DNA of 43,656 bases from Ochromonas danica (taxonomy: Eukaryota; Sar; Chrysophyceae; Chromulinales; Chromulinaceae). The notes under the pieces are model-generated. The model was not told where the DNA came from, did no database searches, and saw only the letters and a list, made by a program, of their open reading frames with translations. Made by a program: the position numbers and the translations under genes. Of this stretch, positions 1 to 9,625 are shown in pieces. Location of the stretch: NCBI GenBank assembly GCA_015146655.1, contig VKHL01000204.1, forward strand, positions 1 through 43,656. Reading direction: 5' to 3'. Numbering within the stretch: the stretch's first letter is position 1; each line of letters starts with the position of its first letter.

Positions 1-222
1 GCTCTGTCGAAGGAGCGGTGCTCGGTCTGGAAGAAGGAATCTTCTCGGAATACACACTCGGAGAACTGCTGGGCTGAACCGTGGGTTGACTCGTTGGATC
101 CCCCGAAGGAACACGACTGGGCTGGCCAGACGGTTGGCTGCTTGGCTCTGTCGAAGGAGCGGTGCTCGGTCTGGAAGAAGGAATCTTCTCGGAATACACA
201 CTCGGAGAACTGCTGGGCTGGC
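1..222. repeat. 144-bp period tandem duplication in the stalk coding region
   Basis: The 78 bases at 1-78 recur at 145-222 without visible change. The period is 144 bp, or 48 codons, so the reading frame is kept. It duplicates one PSSSPSVYSEKIPSS-type stalk block of the left-edge gene and may continue beyond the window. Confidence 0.9.
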
Positions 223-1633
223 CTGAAGGCTGGCCAGATGGATGACTACTTGGTTCTGTCGTGGGCTCTCCTGAAGGCTGGCCAGTGGGTGTTCTGTCCA
301 CATGAACAGAAGGTGCACTGGATGGGATGCCTGTTGGCAGTGATGTGGGCTGACTGGTGAAGTTGAATGAGTAAATAAGCGCTCGACCAACAGAATTATT
401 GAAAACAGGTGATCCTTCCACACACACCCGGCCATCCCAGGTCAATGACACAGATGCACCAGAACGTTCTCCAATATATGATCCGACAATATCAGCCCCT
501 AGCTGACTCCAAGATGAGCTAGAAAACCCGAATATACGCACTCTACCTGCATTGGTATAAGTGCCGTAAGTGTAACCATAGGAACCAATCGCCACGACAC
601 TTCCTTTTTCACTCAAAGACACAGACGTTCCACTCGCCTCACCAGTCTTGTTGCCAAGTATATCCATACCCAATTGAGTCCAAGAGGTACCATTATAGTT
701 GAATACACGAACTCTTCCAGTATTGGTGTAACTGCCATTATCGAAGGAATTCGAGCCAATAGCGACGATGTTCGCGGCTTTACTCAATGACACTGCAAAT
801 CCAGCCTGTTCGCCATCTTGGTTACCTTCTATATCAGCTCCTAACTGGATCCAGTCAGTGGCTGAGAAGGTAAATACACGTACTCTACCGGTGTTGGTAG
901 AACCATCTCTAATATAAGTATCTGAGCCAAGTGCCACAGTCTCTCCATTCCCACTCAAAGATACAGAACGGCCAGCCTTTTCATTGCTTTGAGTCCCCAC
1001 GATGTCGGTTCCTATTTGAACCCAGCTTGAACTTGAGGTTGAGTATCGAAATATACATACTCTTCCCGCCTTCGAGTTGTTGCTAACGGAATAACCCCGT
1101 GCTCCAATTGCCACAATTGTTCCCTCCCAGCTCAACGAAACCGAAAATCCTAACTCCTCATCATTCTGAGAGCCCACAATGTCAACTCCCATCTGAATCC
1201 AAGCTGAACCATTGTAACTAAAGATACGCGTTCTTCCAAAATTGCTAGAATCAAACATATAGGATCCAACCGCCACAATGCTCCCATTCCCATTCAATGA
1301 CACTGAAAAGCCGGAAACTTCATTGGATTGGGTACCCACAATATCCGCTCCTAACTGACGCCAAGAGGCGCCTGAGATGTTGAATACTCGCACTCTGCCA
1401 GCTTTAGCGTAACCAACATTATTATAGGAATTCGATCCTATAGCCAAGATACTCCCATCCCTACTTAACGACACGCTGTAACCAGCTTGTTCACCCCGCT
1501 GAGTACCTGGTATATCTGAAGTAAGAATCCAAGAACCTGTCTGAGCAGTGAAGGCATTCACGCAGACTGCGAAGAGTGCCAAAAGTACAACATAGGTCAA
1601 AGGAGAGAGAGCAGATTCATAGAGAAAAAGCAT
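1..1633 (-). CDS. Secreted FG-GAP-like repeat protein with PSGQPS stalk (partial)
   Basis: An open frame reads on the minus strand from the ATG at 1633 off the left edge. It starts MLFLYESALSPLTYVVLLAL, a plausible signal peptide, followed by FTAQTGSW. Six full repeats of about 53-58 residues and a seventh partial one follow. Each has the pattern SVSLS...G.IVAIGS......GRVRVF.....W.QLG.DIVG. This FG-GAP/beta-propeller-like repeat is common in large secreted proteins of stramenopiles and other algae. From about position 350 leftward it becomes a Pro/Ser/Thr stalk with PTGQPSGEPT and PSGQPSGQPS units. I infer a cell-surface or extracellular protein, perhaps adhesive; no catalytic motif is seen. 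The C terminus is outside the window. No intron is needed. Codon use is less GC- and GGA-rich than in the coiled-coil genes further right. Confidence 0.85.
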   Translation of the reverse strand, partial: MLFLYESALSPLTYVVLLALFAVCVNAFTAQTGSWILTSDIPGTQRGEQAGYSVSLSRDGSILAIGSNSYNNVGYAKAGRVRVFNISGASWRQLGADIVGTQSNEVSGFSVSLNGNGSIVAVGSYMFDSSNFGRTRIFSYNGSAWIQMGVDIVGSQNDEELGFSVSLSWEGTIVAIGARGYSVSNNSKAGRVCIFRYSTSSSSWVQIGTDIVGTQSNEKAGRSVSLSGNGETVALGSDTYIRDGSTNTGRVRVFTFSATDWIQLGADIEGNQDGEQAGFAVSLSKAANIVAIGSNSFDNGSYTNTGRVRVFNYNGTSWTQLGMDILGNKTGEASGTSVSLSEKGSVVAIGSYGYTYGTYTNAGRVRIFGFSSSSWSQLGADIVGSYIGERSGASVSLTWDGRVCVEGSPVFNNSVGRALIYSFNFTSQPTSLPTGIPSSAPSVHVDRTPTGQPSGEPTTEPSSHPSGQPSGQPSSSPSVYSEKIPSSRPSTAPSTEPSSQPSGQPSRVPSGDPTSQPTVQPSSSPSVYSEKIPSSRPSTAPSTE

Positions 1634-1644
1634 GGGCAAGGAAT

Positions 1645-1729
<85 letters not shown>
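1645..1729. repeat. Adjacent (TTG)n and (TGA)n microsatellites
   Basis: About 15 TTG units (1645-1689) pass directly into about 13 TGA/GAT units (to 1729). They lie just upstream of the start codon of the minus-strand repeat-protein gene, probably in its 5' UTR or promoter. The remaining 1730-2016 is AT-rich with a (CT)n patch at 1909-1938 and no gene that I can support. Confidence 0.9.
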
Positions 1730-1730
<1 letters not shown>

Positions 1731-1905
1731 GGTCTGGTCAAATCTCCAAACACAAAAAACAAAATAAAAAGTAAAACAAGATTTTCAATGAAAAAGATAT
1801 GATGGTTTGTTTTTTAATCACTATATAAATAGCACTATCAACACAAGTAAAATAATGACTCTAGATCGAGACAGCAGAGAGCAGTTTGCTACAGTAATAG
1901 CCAAG

Positions 1906-1937
<32 letters not shown>

Positions 1938-2016
1938 GTTTGATTGACTATTGACTTGTTGTTTGATTGACTGTTGATGACTTGTGCCACAGAGAGAGAG
2001 CATCAAACAGCAAAAC

Positions 2017-2080
2017 AACGAAACATCGAAACATCGAAACATCGAAACATCGAAACATCGAAACATCGAAACATCGAAAC
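2017..2080. repeat. 8-bp tandem repeat (AAACATCG)n
   Basis: Nearly eight uninterrupted copies of an 8-bp unit, aaacatcg, run through this stretch, directly after a GA-rich patch. As 8 is not a multiple of 3, the small open frames that cross it are repeat artefacts. Confidence 0.9.
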
Positions 2081-2221
2081 CAAAAACAGCCTCAAATTTC
2101 TCAAATTTTCCATCTGGCCCAACCTAGAGTTTTGGCAATATCGACTTTCTTCATGCATTTCTCCACACTTCAAACTCTATCATTTCTTATCCTTCTTCTC
2201 ATAATTGACTGATTGACAAGG

Positions 2222-2822
2222 CCATGATATGGAGTCCTTGCTCTACAACTATATGAATGAGCTTCTCTTCAGGTTCATCACCGACAGCTATTGTGCTGTC
2301 AAGGTCAAGATCACCAAATTCGATCTCTCACCGCTACTTTGTGAGTTAATACTATATCATTCTCTTCTGACCTTGTTCTTCTTGTTTGATAGGCAAGGGG
2401 ATATTTTCGACCTCTCCAACATGACAACTCCTCGGTACGAGTGAGTTTCGAGGTCTTTCACTGCATCAACAAGCTGTAAAACTTGTAAATGAGTACATCA
2501 CAAGGCTGCTCTGTTGAATGAATTGCATTGAAAGCAGATGCAGGAGGAAGAGATTTGGGTGTGGTTGATGGTTGGACATCCATCATGCTTGAATAAAGAG
2601 GAAAAGTGTCAGCAAGAGGTTGATAACGGTGTTCCAGTCACTTACTGAGAGGCTGCACTGCTAACATTGTAAGTTAAGTTAACACTGTGTTAAACTTGAA
2701 CACGATAACCTCCACCGCCACACAATAGACAACCTTCCTCACTACTCACTACTCACTCCTCATGTCCGGGGCGATGATGAAGACACACGGGATATGATGC
2801 GATTACAAGTACCCAGCTAGGT
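2222..2822 (+). pseudogene. Archease-like gene fragment (tRNA-ligase cofactor family)
   Basis: Three short segments resemble the C-terminal half of archease (human ZBTB8OS), which activates the RtcB tRNA-splicing ligase. Segment 1 (2222-2340) reads GHDMESLLYNYMNELLFRF and then VKVKITKFDL, against the family's DDLQSLLFHFLDEWLYKF. Segment 2 (2398-2440) reads WDIFDLSNMTTPRYE, against GEEFSLSKHPQGTEVK. A possible segment 3 (about 2788-2822) reads GYDAITSTQL, against KAITYSAMQV. GT and AG sites join them in phase: donor 2341, acceptor ending 2397, donor 2441. The N-terminal part with the HTAD motif and the usual C-terminal IDI were not found. It may be a remnant, or a gene with exons I cannot recognise. 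The family call rests on motifs recalled from memory. Confidence 0.42.
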
Positions 2823-3914
2823 AAGTGACGCGTGGAGTAGTAGATTTGATTTTTGATTTTGAATATATTGATGCACTGTGCTGGAATCGAGTACAAGGCT
2901 TGGGGGCTATCAACAAAGACGACCTCCTCCCTCAATTCCCAAAGCTGGAAAGGGACAAGCCTTTGGACAAGGAAGGATTGCTTTCCAAAGCAGAAATGTG
3001 AGTCCAATTACACAACTCCCCCTCCCCCTCTCCGAGCTGTTAGCTTCTCTCTCTCCCTGGCCAGCAGGATTGCTTTGCACCGAGTATTCCAGGTATTGAT
3101 GCAGTTCTAGTCGTCTAGTGGAGTTGGCATGAATCAAGAAAGTGTTTCCTCCCAGTGAGGTCATCGTATCGAGGCTCAAACCCCTTCAAGAATCAATTAA
3201 TTACATCAACAATATTGAAATACATCTGTGGGGAACTGAAAAGAGTGAAGGAAAAGTCAGAGATGTGGTATAGTTGACATCATTTTGTCATGCTCACGGT
3301 GGGTCGTGATATATTATTGAAATTATCATATTGACATGAATTATATTGATATTTACGTTTCATTGGACATGTTATTAGTGATAACGATTTAGCTCGGGGC
3401 AGAGAACGCTTTATTGATATTCATTTTTATGTCACCAATTCCCTCTGAAGAGGACCCTAATGCAATTGGAATGCACAGAAGCCAAACCTCAACGAGACCA
3501 CCAATCTGATCAAGGATTAAGAAGTTTTCAATCAGCAACAACACGGAACCCTTCGGTCAAGCGTGAATGCTCCGTTAGGACTGTAGAAGCAAAACTGTAA
3601 ATCGCTTGGAAAACCATGCCAGCAGCCTTGGAATCAACGAGACTAATTGGTCTATATTGTAGCTGCTACTCATAACATTAATCGGCAATAACATTAATAT
3701 TAATAAACTTTGTAATGCTTTACATGTGAGAGATAATTGAGTTCAAAGTCATTTTACACTTATGGCGGCACTGACCACCATATTAAGTTAAAGGACCACC
3801 CCCCACGAGAAAAACTCGAAAAAATCACACTTTCTTTCATAGAACAACGCAATTTCTTCTTAAAAGCGCGTTTCCGGCCAGATCACACCGTGGGAGTGTG
3901 TTGGGCATGGTTCT
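2823..3914. other. Intergenic stretch, no supported gene
   Basis: Several frames stay open between 2853 and 3000 and end at a GT donor-like site (3001), and a short exon-like block lies at 3068-3092, but no product is recognisable. From 3190 to 3720 the DNA is AT-rich with ATATTGATAT-like words. I see no gene, RNA or element that I could defend here. Confidence 0.5.
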
Positions 3915-4197
3915 GTAGACTGCATACACTGTACATAGACTACATACTGTAGACTATATAGAGTAGACTGCATACACTGTACATAGACTACATACTGTAG
4001 ACTATATAGAGTAGACTGCATACACTGTACATAGACTACATACTGTAGACTATATAGAGTAGACTGCATACACTGTACATAGACTACATACTGTAGACTA
4101 TATAGAGTAGACTGCATACACTGTACATAGACTACATACTGTAGACTATATAGAGTAGACTGCATACACTGTACATAGACTACATACTGTAGACTAT
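3915..4197. repeat. 48-bp minisatellite, about six copies
   Basis: Copies begin at 3915, 3963, 4011, 4059, 4107 and 4155 and look almost identical. The unit starts gtagactgcatacactgtac and contains the complementary words GTAGAC/GTCTAC and TATATA, so each copy could fold. The 48-bp period keeps a frame open on both strands (for example LQYVVYVQCMQSTLYS on the minus strand). That is a by-product of the period, not a gene. The next 250 bp to the RAE1 stop codon is its 3' flank, with TACTAT and AGTC short repeats. Confidence 0.95.
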
Positions 4198-4446
4198 CTG
4201 GAAGGTGTAACACAATTAGCCTACTAGTCTATTACTATTACTATAGTATTACTATCAGCCACCAGACTAAATGTTAGTTAGCTAGTTAGTAGTTCATATC
4301 CTAGTAGTTGTTCTTACAATATTCACAGAGTCAGTCAGTCAGTCCTCTACACTTTACTACCCACTCCTCCTTCTCCTCCTCCTACCTCTACACTATTACT
4401 TCTACTACTAGTGCTGTGGGTAGCAGTCACCGAGCTTCTTCTTACT

Positions 4447-6509
4447 CTAAGGCTTCTTCTTGGGCTGCACTTCCAGAGGCTGCAAGTTGTGGATGAGAAT
4501 GTTGTTCCCCAGCTAAGACAAGCGCAGGTTAGCACATGCAGGAGGAGGAGGGGAGGAGGTGTTACCTTGGGATCGTTGCCCTCCACTCCGCGGGACCAAT
4601 CGTAGGAGAGCGCGTAGACGAGGATGTTCCCCATGGGGCTGAACTTGGCGTCTGCTACGGGGCACTGCTTGGCGTAGGCCTCGAAGTTTGTGATGCGATG
4701 CCTGCACAACACAAAGACAAAAGACAGAGATGGTCAGAATGGTATATGATCTAATGGAATGCAATGCAGTGCAATGGTAACTATGACATATCCACATCAC
4801 ACAGGGATGAGCTAGTGTCAAGGTAGTGTCAAGGTAGTTAACAGCAGTGTAGTGTAAGGTAGTGCTTCTGCAGAGCTTCAATCTACACTAAGAGGTAATC
4901 GCTACCTGGCTTCTTTGTCCCAAACACAGATACATCCATCAGATCCAGCAGACAAGAAGGTGTTGTGCGGGTGGAAGTGCAGCGCGTTCACCGCGAAGAT
5001 GTCCTTGTCGTTCTGGCGGTGGCACTTGAAGGCGAAGGACTTGGCGTTGGCTGGCCGTTGATCTGATGCACAGGTAGAGAAGAGAGAGACTAGCTGAGTA
5101 CTGGAGGAGGAGGAGGGTAGGGGGTAGCACTCACTCTTGTCCATCTTCTTGTAGCCCAACTCGTCGAAGTACTCTAAGGCCACGCGGCCTTCAATCGATC
5201 CCTCTGCAAAGCCTTTGCTGGTAGAAGATGAAGGAGGAGGAGGAGGTTAGCGTCTAGTAGTAGTAGTAGCAGGAGGAGGAGGAGGGTAGTCTAACTAACT
5301 TGTCGTGGAAGACGGCCAGACAGCGTGTTTGGTACTGCAAAGTGCTCTTGTACTCCGACACTTTGTTACCCGCTAGTAGCACAAGGAGTGTGAGATGGAG
5401 CAGCAGAAGGAGGAGGAGGTATCTATCTTACAGTTCATATCGAAGACGTGCACCAGTTTGTCAGCAGTGGCCACAACCTGTTCGTATCACAAGTAGTGTG
5501 AGATGTGTCAGAGGGTTGTAACAGGAGGTAGGAGGAGGAGGAGGTACCAGAGCGGTAGAGCGGGTATCCATGGCATAGACTCTCTCGGCGAAGTTCAAAG
5601 TGGCTGTGGGGTTAGGCTGGCGGCAGTCCCACAACTTCACCTACCCAGCAGTGCACAAACACACAGTCAGAGGAGGTGCAGGAGGAGGAGGAGGAGGAGA
5701 GGCTAACCGTCTTGTCCCAGGAGGCTGACAGCAAAAGGTTCTTCTCGGCGTTGAAGCGCACGGCTTTGACTGGTGCGCCGTGGTTACCGATGGTCTGCAC
5801 CGCCGAGGGGGCGCTACCCTGTGTGACATTCCACATGCGCACAGTGTTGTCCGCACCACCAGAGAACACCGTGACCTTGTCCTACCCACCACACGCATCA
5901 CACACATGAGACACTGACACCATATGGTAGTAGGCAGCAGCAGGGGGAGGAGGAGGAGGAGGGCCTCAGATTGAAAACTAACTGTTGGATCCGTCACTTC
6001 CTACCCGATGCTACCGGAGGAGGAGCACCACGAGAAGGAAGAGGAGGAGGCGGTGGGCAAGTCTCTACTGCAGGACAGCTTCATCTGACTAGGTCCCCAC
6101 CTCTACCCCCTCCTACCCCTTCTCCTCCTCCTCCTGCTAGAGGAGGTGGTCGAGGTAGTGCTCCTCCTCCTCCTACAGTAACTCGGTGGATCCAGACCTT
6201 CTCTTCTCATCACAGACCCCATCACCCTCTGTCTCTCTATCTGTCTCTATTCATTCTTACCGGGGCGAAATCCGAGCACAGCGCGGGGCCTTCGTGGCGG
6301 ATCTGAGCCTGAGGCACGGCCTGCTGGACGAGTCCCTGGTCATTATACTGGAGCTCATAGCAGCTCACAGTGTTGTCCCAGGCAGTGGCCACGAGGATGT
6401 TTGGCCGCGTGGCCTCGTCGCCATTGAGTGCCAGCGAGGAGATGCTGTCCGAGGGCGGCGAGGGCACCTTGACGTCACTCTCCTGGTTCTTCTTGGCTGT
6501 CGAGATCAT
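4447..6509 (-). CDS. RAE1: mRNA export factor RAE1 / Gle2 (WD40, nine exons)
   Basis: RAE1 is a WD40 propeller of the nuclear pore that binds Nup98 and mRNA-export factors and also acts in mitosis. The exons, read on the minus strand, are 6509-6261, 5881-5708, 5640-5548, 5477-5432, 5372-5300, 5217-5135, 5062-4906, 4701-4566 and 4512-4447. All junctions are GT..AG and in phase, giving 358 residues, the usual family length. Family signatures are clear: PSDSISSLALN and ILVATAWDNTV near the N terminus, VFSGGADNTVRMW, LLLSASWDKTVKLWDCRQPN, a GSIEGRV block (exon 6), FAFKCHRQNDKDIFAVNALHF, SAGSDGCICVWDKEA, and ALSYDWSRGVEG near the end. The start MISTAKKNQESD is the only ATG ahead of the conserved block. 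Each intron examined has a CCTCCTCC tract on its sense strand. The tail-anchored gene diverges 334 bp away. Confidence 0.96.
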
Positions 6510-6843
6510 CTTCTTGCTACTGCTTCACTCTCTCTGACAGGGAGAAGTCAAAGAGGATTTAATTCGATTACCTATTATTTGATATTCACCGATGACTGCC
6601 AGAGAGACGCAGTAACCACGCATTACAACAATAAATCCACAGACCTGTGCACAGTGAGTACTGTGATGCGAGGGAATCACCGCACGTGACACAACAATAA
6701 GCACCACCCAGTTAAAACAGTGATGCGAGGGAATATCTCCCACGCAATAGTAATGATCCGGTGCGGTGGGTGACGCGGCAAGAACAAAAGAAGAAGAACA
6801 GAAGAAATAGAAGAGAAACAAAGACAAAGGGGATAACTTGTGA
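6510..6843. promoter_or_regulatory. Shared promoter region between RAE1 and the tail-anchored gene
   Basis: This 334-bp spacer separates two divergent start codons. The 15-mer GTGATGCGAGGGAAT occurs twice in the same orientation, at 6663-6677 and 6720-6734. A CACGTG E-box lies at 6683-6688, and a second one (6864-6869) is just inside the neighbouring reading frame. The two 15-mers are candidate factor-binding sites; that is an inference from repetition alone. Confidence 0.45.
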
Positions 6844-7179
6844 ATGACAAGACTTGATTTAATCACGTGGAGACGTCGTGGAACCACAGTTCTCCGCGAA
6901 GATGAGGCCATCGCGCTACCTCTGCACCCCTACCTCCTCTTGCCCATCTCCGCGCAGCAGAGGCGAGAGATCAAGTCCATCTCCCACCTGCGGCATGGAG
7001 CCATTGATAAGGAGGAGATGTGGCATCGTATATGTGGCTTCCCCAAGAAGGCCAGCCTGCAGCAGCAGCAGGAGGAGAGTGCCCAGCTAGCACATGGTAT
7101 CATCCTCTCCCTCATGTCCCTCTACCTCCTGCTGCTCCTGGGGGGACTTGCCTTCGCTCTCGTCTGGCGCTCCATTTGA
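6844..7179 (+). CDS. Small tail-anchored membrane protein, unknown function
   Basis: A 111-residue frame runs from ATG 6844 to TGA 7177-7179. The N-terminal two thirds are soluble and charged (ISAQQRREIKSISHLRHGAI, then EEMWHRICGFPKKASLQQQQ). It ends in one hydrophobic helix, IILSLMSLYLLLLLGGLAFA, with only about five residues after it. That is the layout of a tail-anchored protein delivered after translation to the ER, mitochondrion or plastid. I do not recognise the family. GC-rich codon use like the neighbouring genes and the divergent position opposite RAE1 argue that it is real. An upstream 5' exon cannot be excluded, since the first 20 residues (MTRLDLITWRRRG) are unremarkable. Confidence 0.6.
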   Translation: MTRLDLITWRRRGTTVLREDEAIALPLHPYLLLPISAQQRREIKSISHLRHGAIDKEEMWHRICGFPKKASLQQQQEESAQLAHGIILSLMSLYLLLLLGGLAFALVWRSI

Positions 7180-7989
7180 GAACGTCCCTCCCCCCTCCCC
7201 CCTGTATTTTGTGTGGTGCTTGTTGTTCATTATATCGCGCTGACTGTCTCTCATCAACTTAACTGGTCATCTCTTAACTTAACAGGGAGAGCCCTCTCTC
7301 TTAACATAGTCTAACTGTATAAGGTGTAGTAGCTATAATTATAGTGATCTTCTGTTGTGTAGTAATAGTGGTAGCTCCTGCTAGTGTTCAGGTGTGTGCC
7401 CCTTCTCCCTTTAAACGGTAAACTGCTTAGCTCCCCCCCCCCCCCCCCCCCTTTGGATAATAGCACTTCACTTACAGTTTACAGTCTGCTACACAGTGCT
7501 AAGACAGGTCAGCCCTAGTAATCTAGCTACAGTACTGTAGACTAGACTAGGACGAGAAACACTGTTGCACAGCACACAAACATAAACACGCATGCATAGC
7601 GACTAACACAATATCAGGTTGAAACAGAAAGAAAGAGAGAAGCAAGAGAAGTTTAGTCATTGATAGCAACAATCATGGAAGAAAAGGAAACAGTCATACA
7701 GTCATACAGCAGATATCATGCATATGCTAGATAGTCTATACTGTTACCATACTATGCTGTATACTGTACTATAGTATACTGTAGTGTATTATACTATGCC
7801 ACACTGTATACTAACTGTGAACTATACCGCAGGGAGCATATGTTACTGCGAGAGTAGTAATGTATACCATAACAAAGAAAATGATCAACGGACCTACACT
7901 GACCACCCAGCAGCTGCTGGCAAGCCACCGCCATGTACACACAAACGCAAACCAAAACAATACGACCAAGAGACACCGAGCACCTCCTT

Positions 7990-8049
<60 letters not shown>

Positions 8050-8319
8050 CTAGCTGCTGCAGGAGCACAGAACCAGAACCATGGCATAAGCAGCATAAGC
8101 AGAGAGAGAGGTAACAAGATGATGGTGTCGCAAGAGACAAGCAATCAAAACAAAACATAATACCAACAACAACAAAATCAATCAGTCAACAAGAGACCAT
8201 AAGAGTCGTCATGACATAACAGAGAAGAAGGAAGGAAGGCGATAGAAGGAAAACGCATCACAAGACAAGAGGATGTACAGTACATCAGTACCTCTCTACC
8301 TCTGTACCTCTCGCTCCTA
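7180..8319. other. Intergenic region between convergent genes, with simple repeats
   Basis: It contains a run of 19 C (7433-7451), a (CA)n tract of about 58 bp (7991-8048) and a stretch of overlapping palindromic words such as TACTGTATACTGTA and CTATAGTATA (7735-7800). The CTAG/ACTAG tetramer family is frequent (7500-7550). The open frames across the CA repeat are low-complexity artefacts. I see no RNA gene. Confidence 0.7.
7991..8048. repeat. (CA)n dinucleotide microsatellite
   Basis: About 29 uninterrupted CA units lie in the 3' flank shared by the two convergent genes. Confidence 0.97.
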
Positions 8320-9342
8320 TTAGAAGCACACACACTGCTGATAGATGTAGCAGAGCTGCTGGTCACTGCCCTCCTCCTCCGCCGCCGCCACCACCTCCTG
8401 CTGCTGCTGCTGCTGCTGCTGAGGATAAGGATGAGGGACTTTCTTCTGTGCCATCGTGTCTTTCATGTCTTTGTCTGTGGACAGAGCGGGGCAGCAGCAG
8501 TCCAGTGAGGAGGTCTGAGCCAAGGCCAAGGCCATCGCCTTCCGCTCGCCATCCAAGCTAGCCTTCAGCTCCTGCAAGTGCTGCGCTAGGGCTTCTTTGA
8601 GCTGCCTCTCGTAGTCCTGTGTCATCTTACGCACTACCTCTGCGACATCTGGCAGGTGGTAGTGGGCATTCTCTTGAGGAGCAGCAGGAGCAGGAGCAGG
8701 AGGAGGGGTACTATCTGTTGTAGCAGAGGCCTTCTGTTCCAGTTGAAGTTGAAGTTGCCTCACTTCCTGTGCGTGTGCTTGGCAGGCTGCGGCGTGCTCT
8801 TCTCTCAGCTTGGCCAGCGCGGCCCTCAGAGAGACTAGCTCTTCCTCCAGCGACCCCTCCTCCTCACATGTCTGCCTCCACGCCTCCAGCAGCGCCTGGC
8901 TGCGCTCACTCTTGGCTGCCAAGTCGTTGCGCAGCTTCTCCTCGCGAGCCTTCAAGGCCATCGCGCGGTTCAAGTCGCTGAGGAAGCGCTGCAGTGAGCG
9001 CTGGGGAGAGGGAGTGGTAGGTGTGGGCAGAGGAGGGAAAGGACCGACCGCGAGGGTCGTGTCATGGTGGTGATGGTGGTGTCGTTGTGAGGGCGTGGAG
9101 CAGATGGAGGAGGAGGAGGAGGAGGAGGAAGAGTAGGAGTAGGAGGAGTGAGACAGCTCATCGTTCGTGGTCTTAAATGAGTCACACTTTAGCCAGTCCT
9201 CCCTCAAAGTCACGCCAGTCAGATCCTCTTCTTTCACCACCAGGGGGGAGGGCGTGGGCAGAGGAGGCAGAGGGTGGCGGGGGAGGAGGAGGGATCCCTC
9301 GGAGTGGTAGTCGTCCACTTGGATAGTGAGCGCTTTCTTCAT
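8320..9342 (-). CDS. Coiled-coil protein of 340 residues, unknown function
   Basis: A single-exon frame runs from ATG 9342 to the stop at 8320. Residues 1-115 are low complexity: Pro-rich LPPLPTPSP, a nine-residue Ser run and a six-residue His run. Residues from about 115 to 215 (SLQRFLSDLNRAMALKAREE onward) and about 240-280 (VVRKMTQDYERQLKEALAQH) have heptad-like Leu/Ala spacing and read as coiled coil. A Gln run follows near residue 310. No enzyme motif is present. With the 665- and 1607-residue proteins it makes a local cluster of three coiled-coil genes, which may point to cytoskeletal or centriolar scaffolding; that is only a guess. The next gene diverges from a start 283 bp away. Confidence 0.78.
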   Translation of the reverse strand: MKKALTIQVDDYHSEGSLLLPRHPLPPLPTPSPLVVKEEDLTGVTLREDWLKCDSFKTTNDELSHSSYSYSSSSSSSSSICSTPSQRHHHHHHDTTLAVGPFPPLPTPTTPSPQRSLQRFLSDLNRAMALKAREEKLRNDLAAKSERSQALLEAWRQTCEEEGSLEEELVSLRAALAKLREEHAAACQAHAQEVRQLQLQLEQKASATTDSTPPPAPAPAAPQENAHYHLPDVAEVVRKMTQDYERQLKEALAQHLQELKASLDGERKAMALALAQTSSLDCCCPALSTDKDMKDTMAQKKVPHPYPQQQQQQQQEVVAAAEEEGSDQQLCYIYQQCVCF

Positions 9343-9625
9343 GACTTGTTCAGCTAGGAATAGCTTCAGCTAAGAGGACAATAGTCGATAGTCTATGGTA
9401 CAGTACAATATGATGGCAAAGGAGATCTTCCTGTGGACTTGAACAGCACCGCCTGCCTCACTACAGCAAACTTCAGGCCAGAAGGCCAGAAATCCAGAAT
9501 GACAGAATGACAAATAGCCAGATTGCTAGATAGTAGAAGACGAAACGGCTGTTGTGCTACCGCACTGTACAGCTGCTGGTCTGAATTAGTTGCGGAGTTA
9601 GAGGGAGAAGTCCGAGACAATTGTC
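9343..9625. promoter_or_regulatory. Divergent promoter region between two coiled-coil genes
   Basis: The 283-bp spacer between start codons at 9342 (minus) and 9626 (plus) contains short repeats such as CCAGAA/CAGAATGACAGAATGACA (9478-9512). I see no TATA box or other named element. Confidence 0.4.

Noticed and set aside
3104-3193. Possible 90-nt tRNA or tRNA-derived element
   Set aside because: An A-box-like TCGTCTAGTGG, a B-box-like GGCTCAAACCC and six of seven pairs between GTTCTAG and CAAGAAT are tempting, but the D, anticodon and T stems do not pair convincingly.
3860-4213. Repetitive open frame LQYVVYVQCMQSTLYS on the minus strand
   Set aside because: It is only the 48-bp minisatellite, whose period is a multiple of three; no start, splice or composition evidence supports a gene.
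7784-8160. Several open frames across the (CA)n tract
   Set aside because: They are poly-Thr/His or poly-Val/Cys translations of a dinucleotide repeat.
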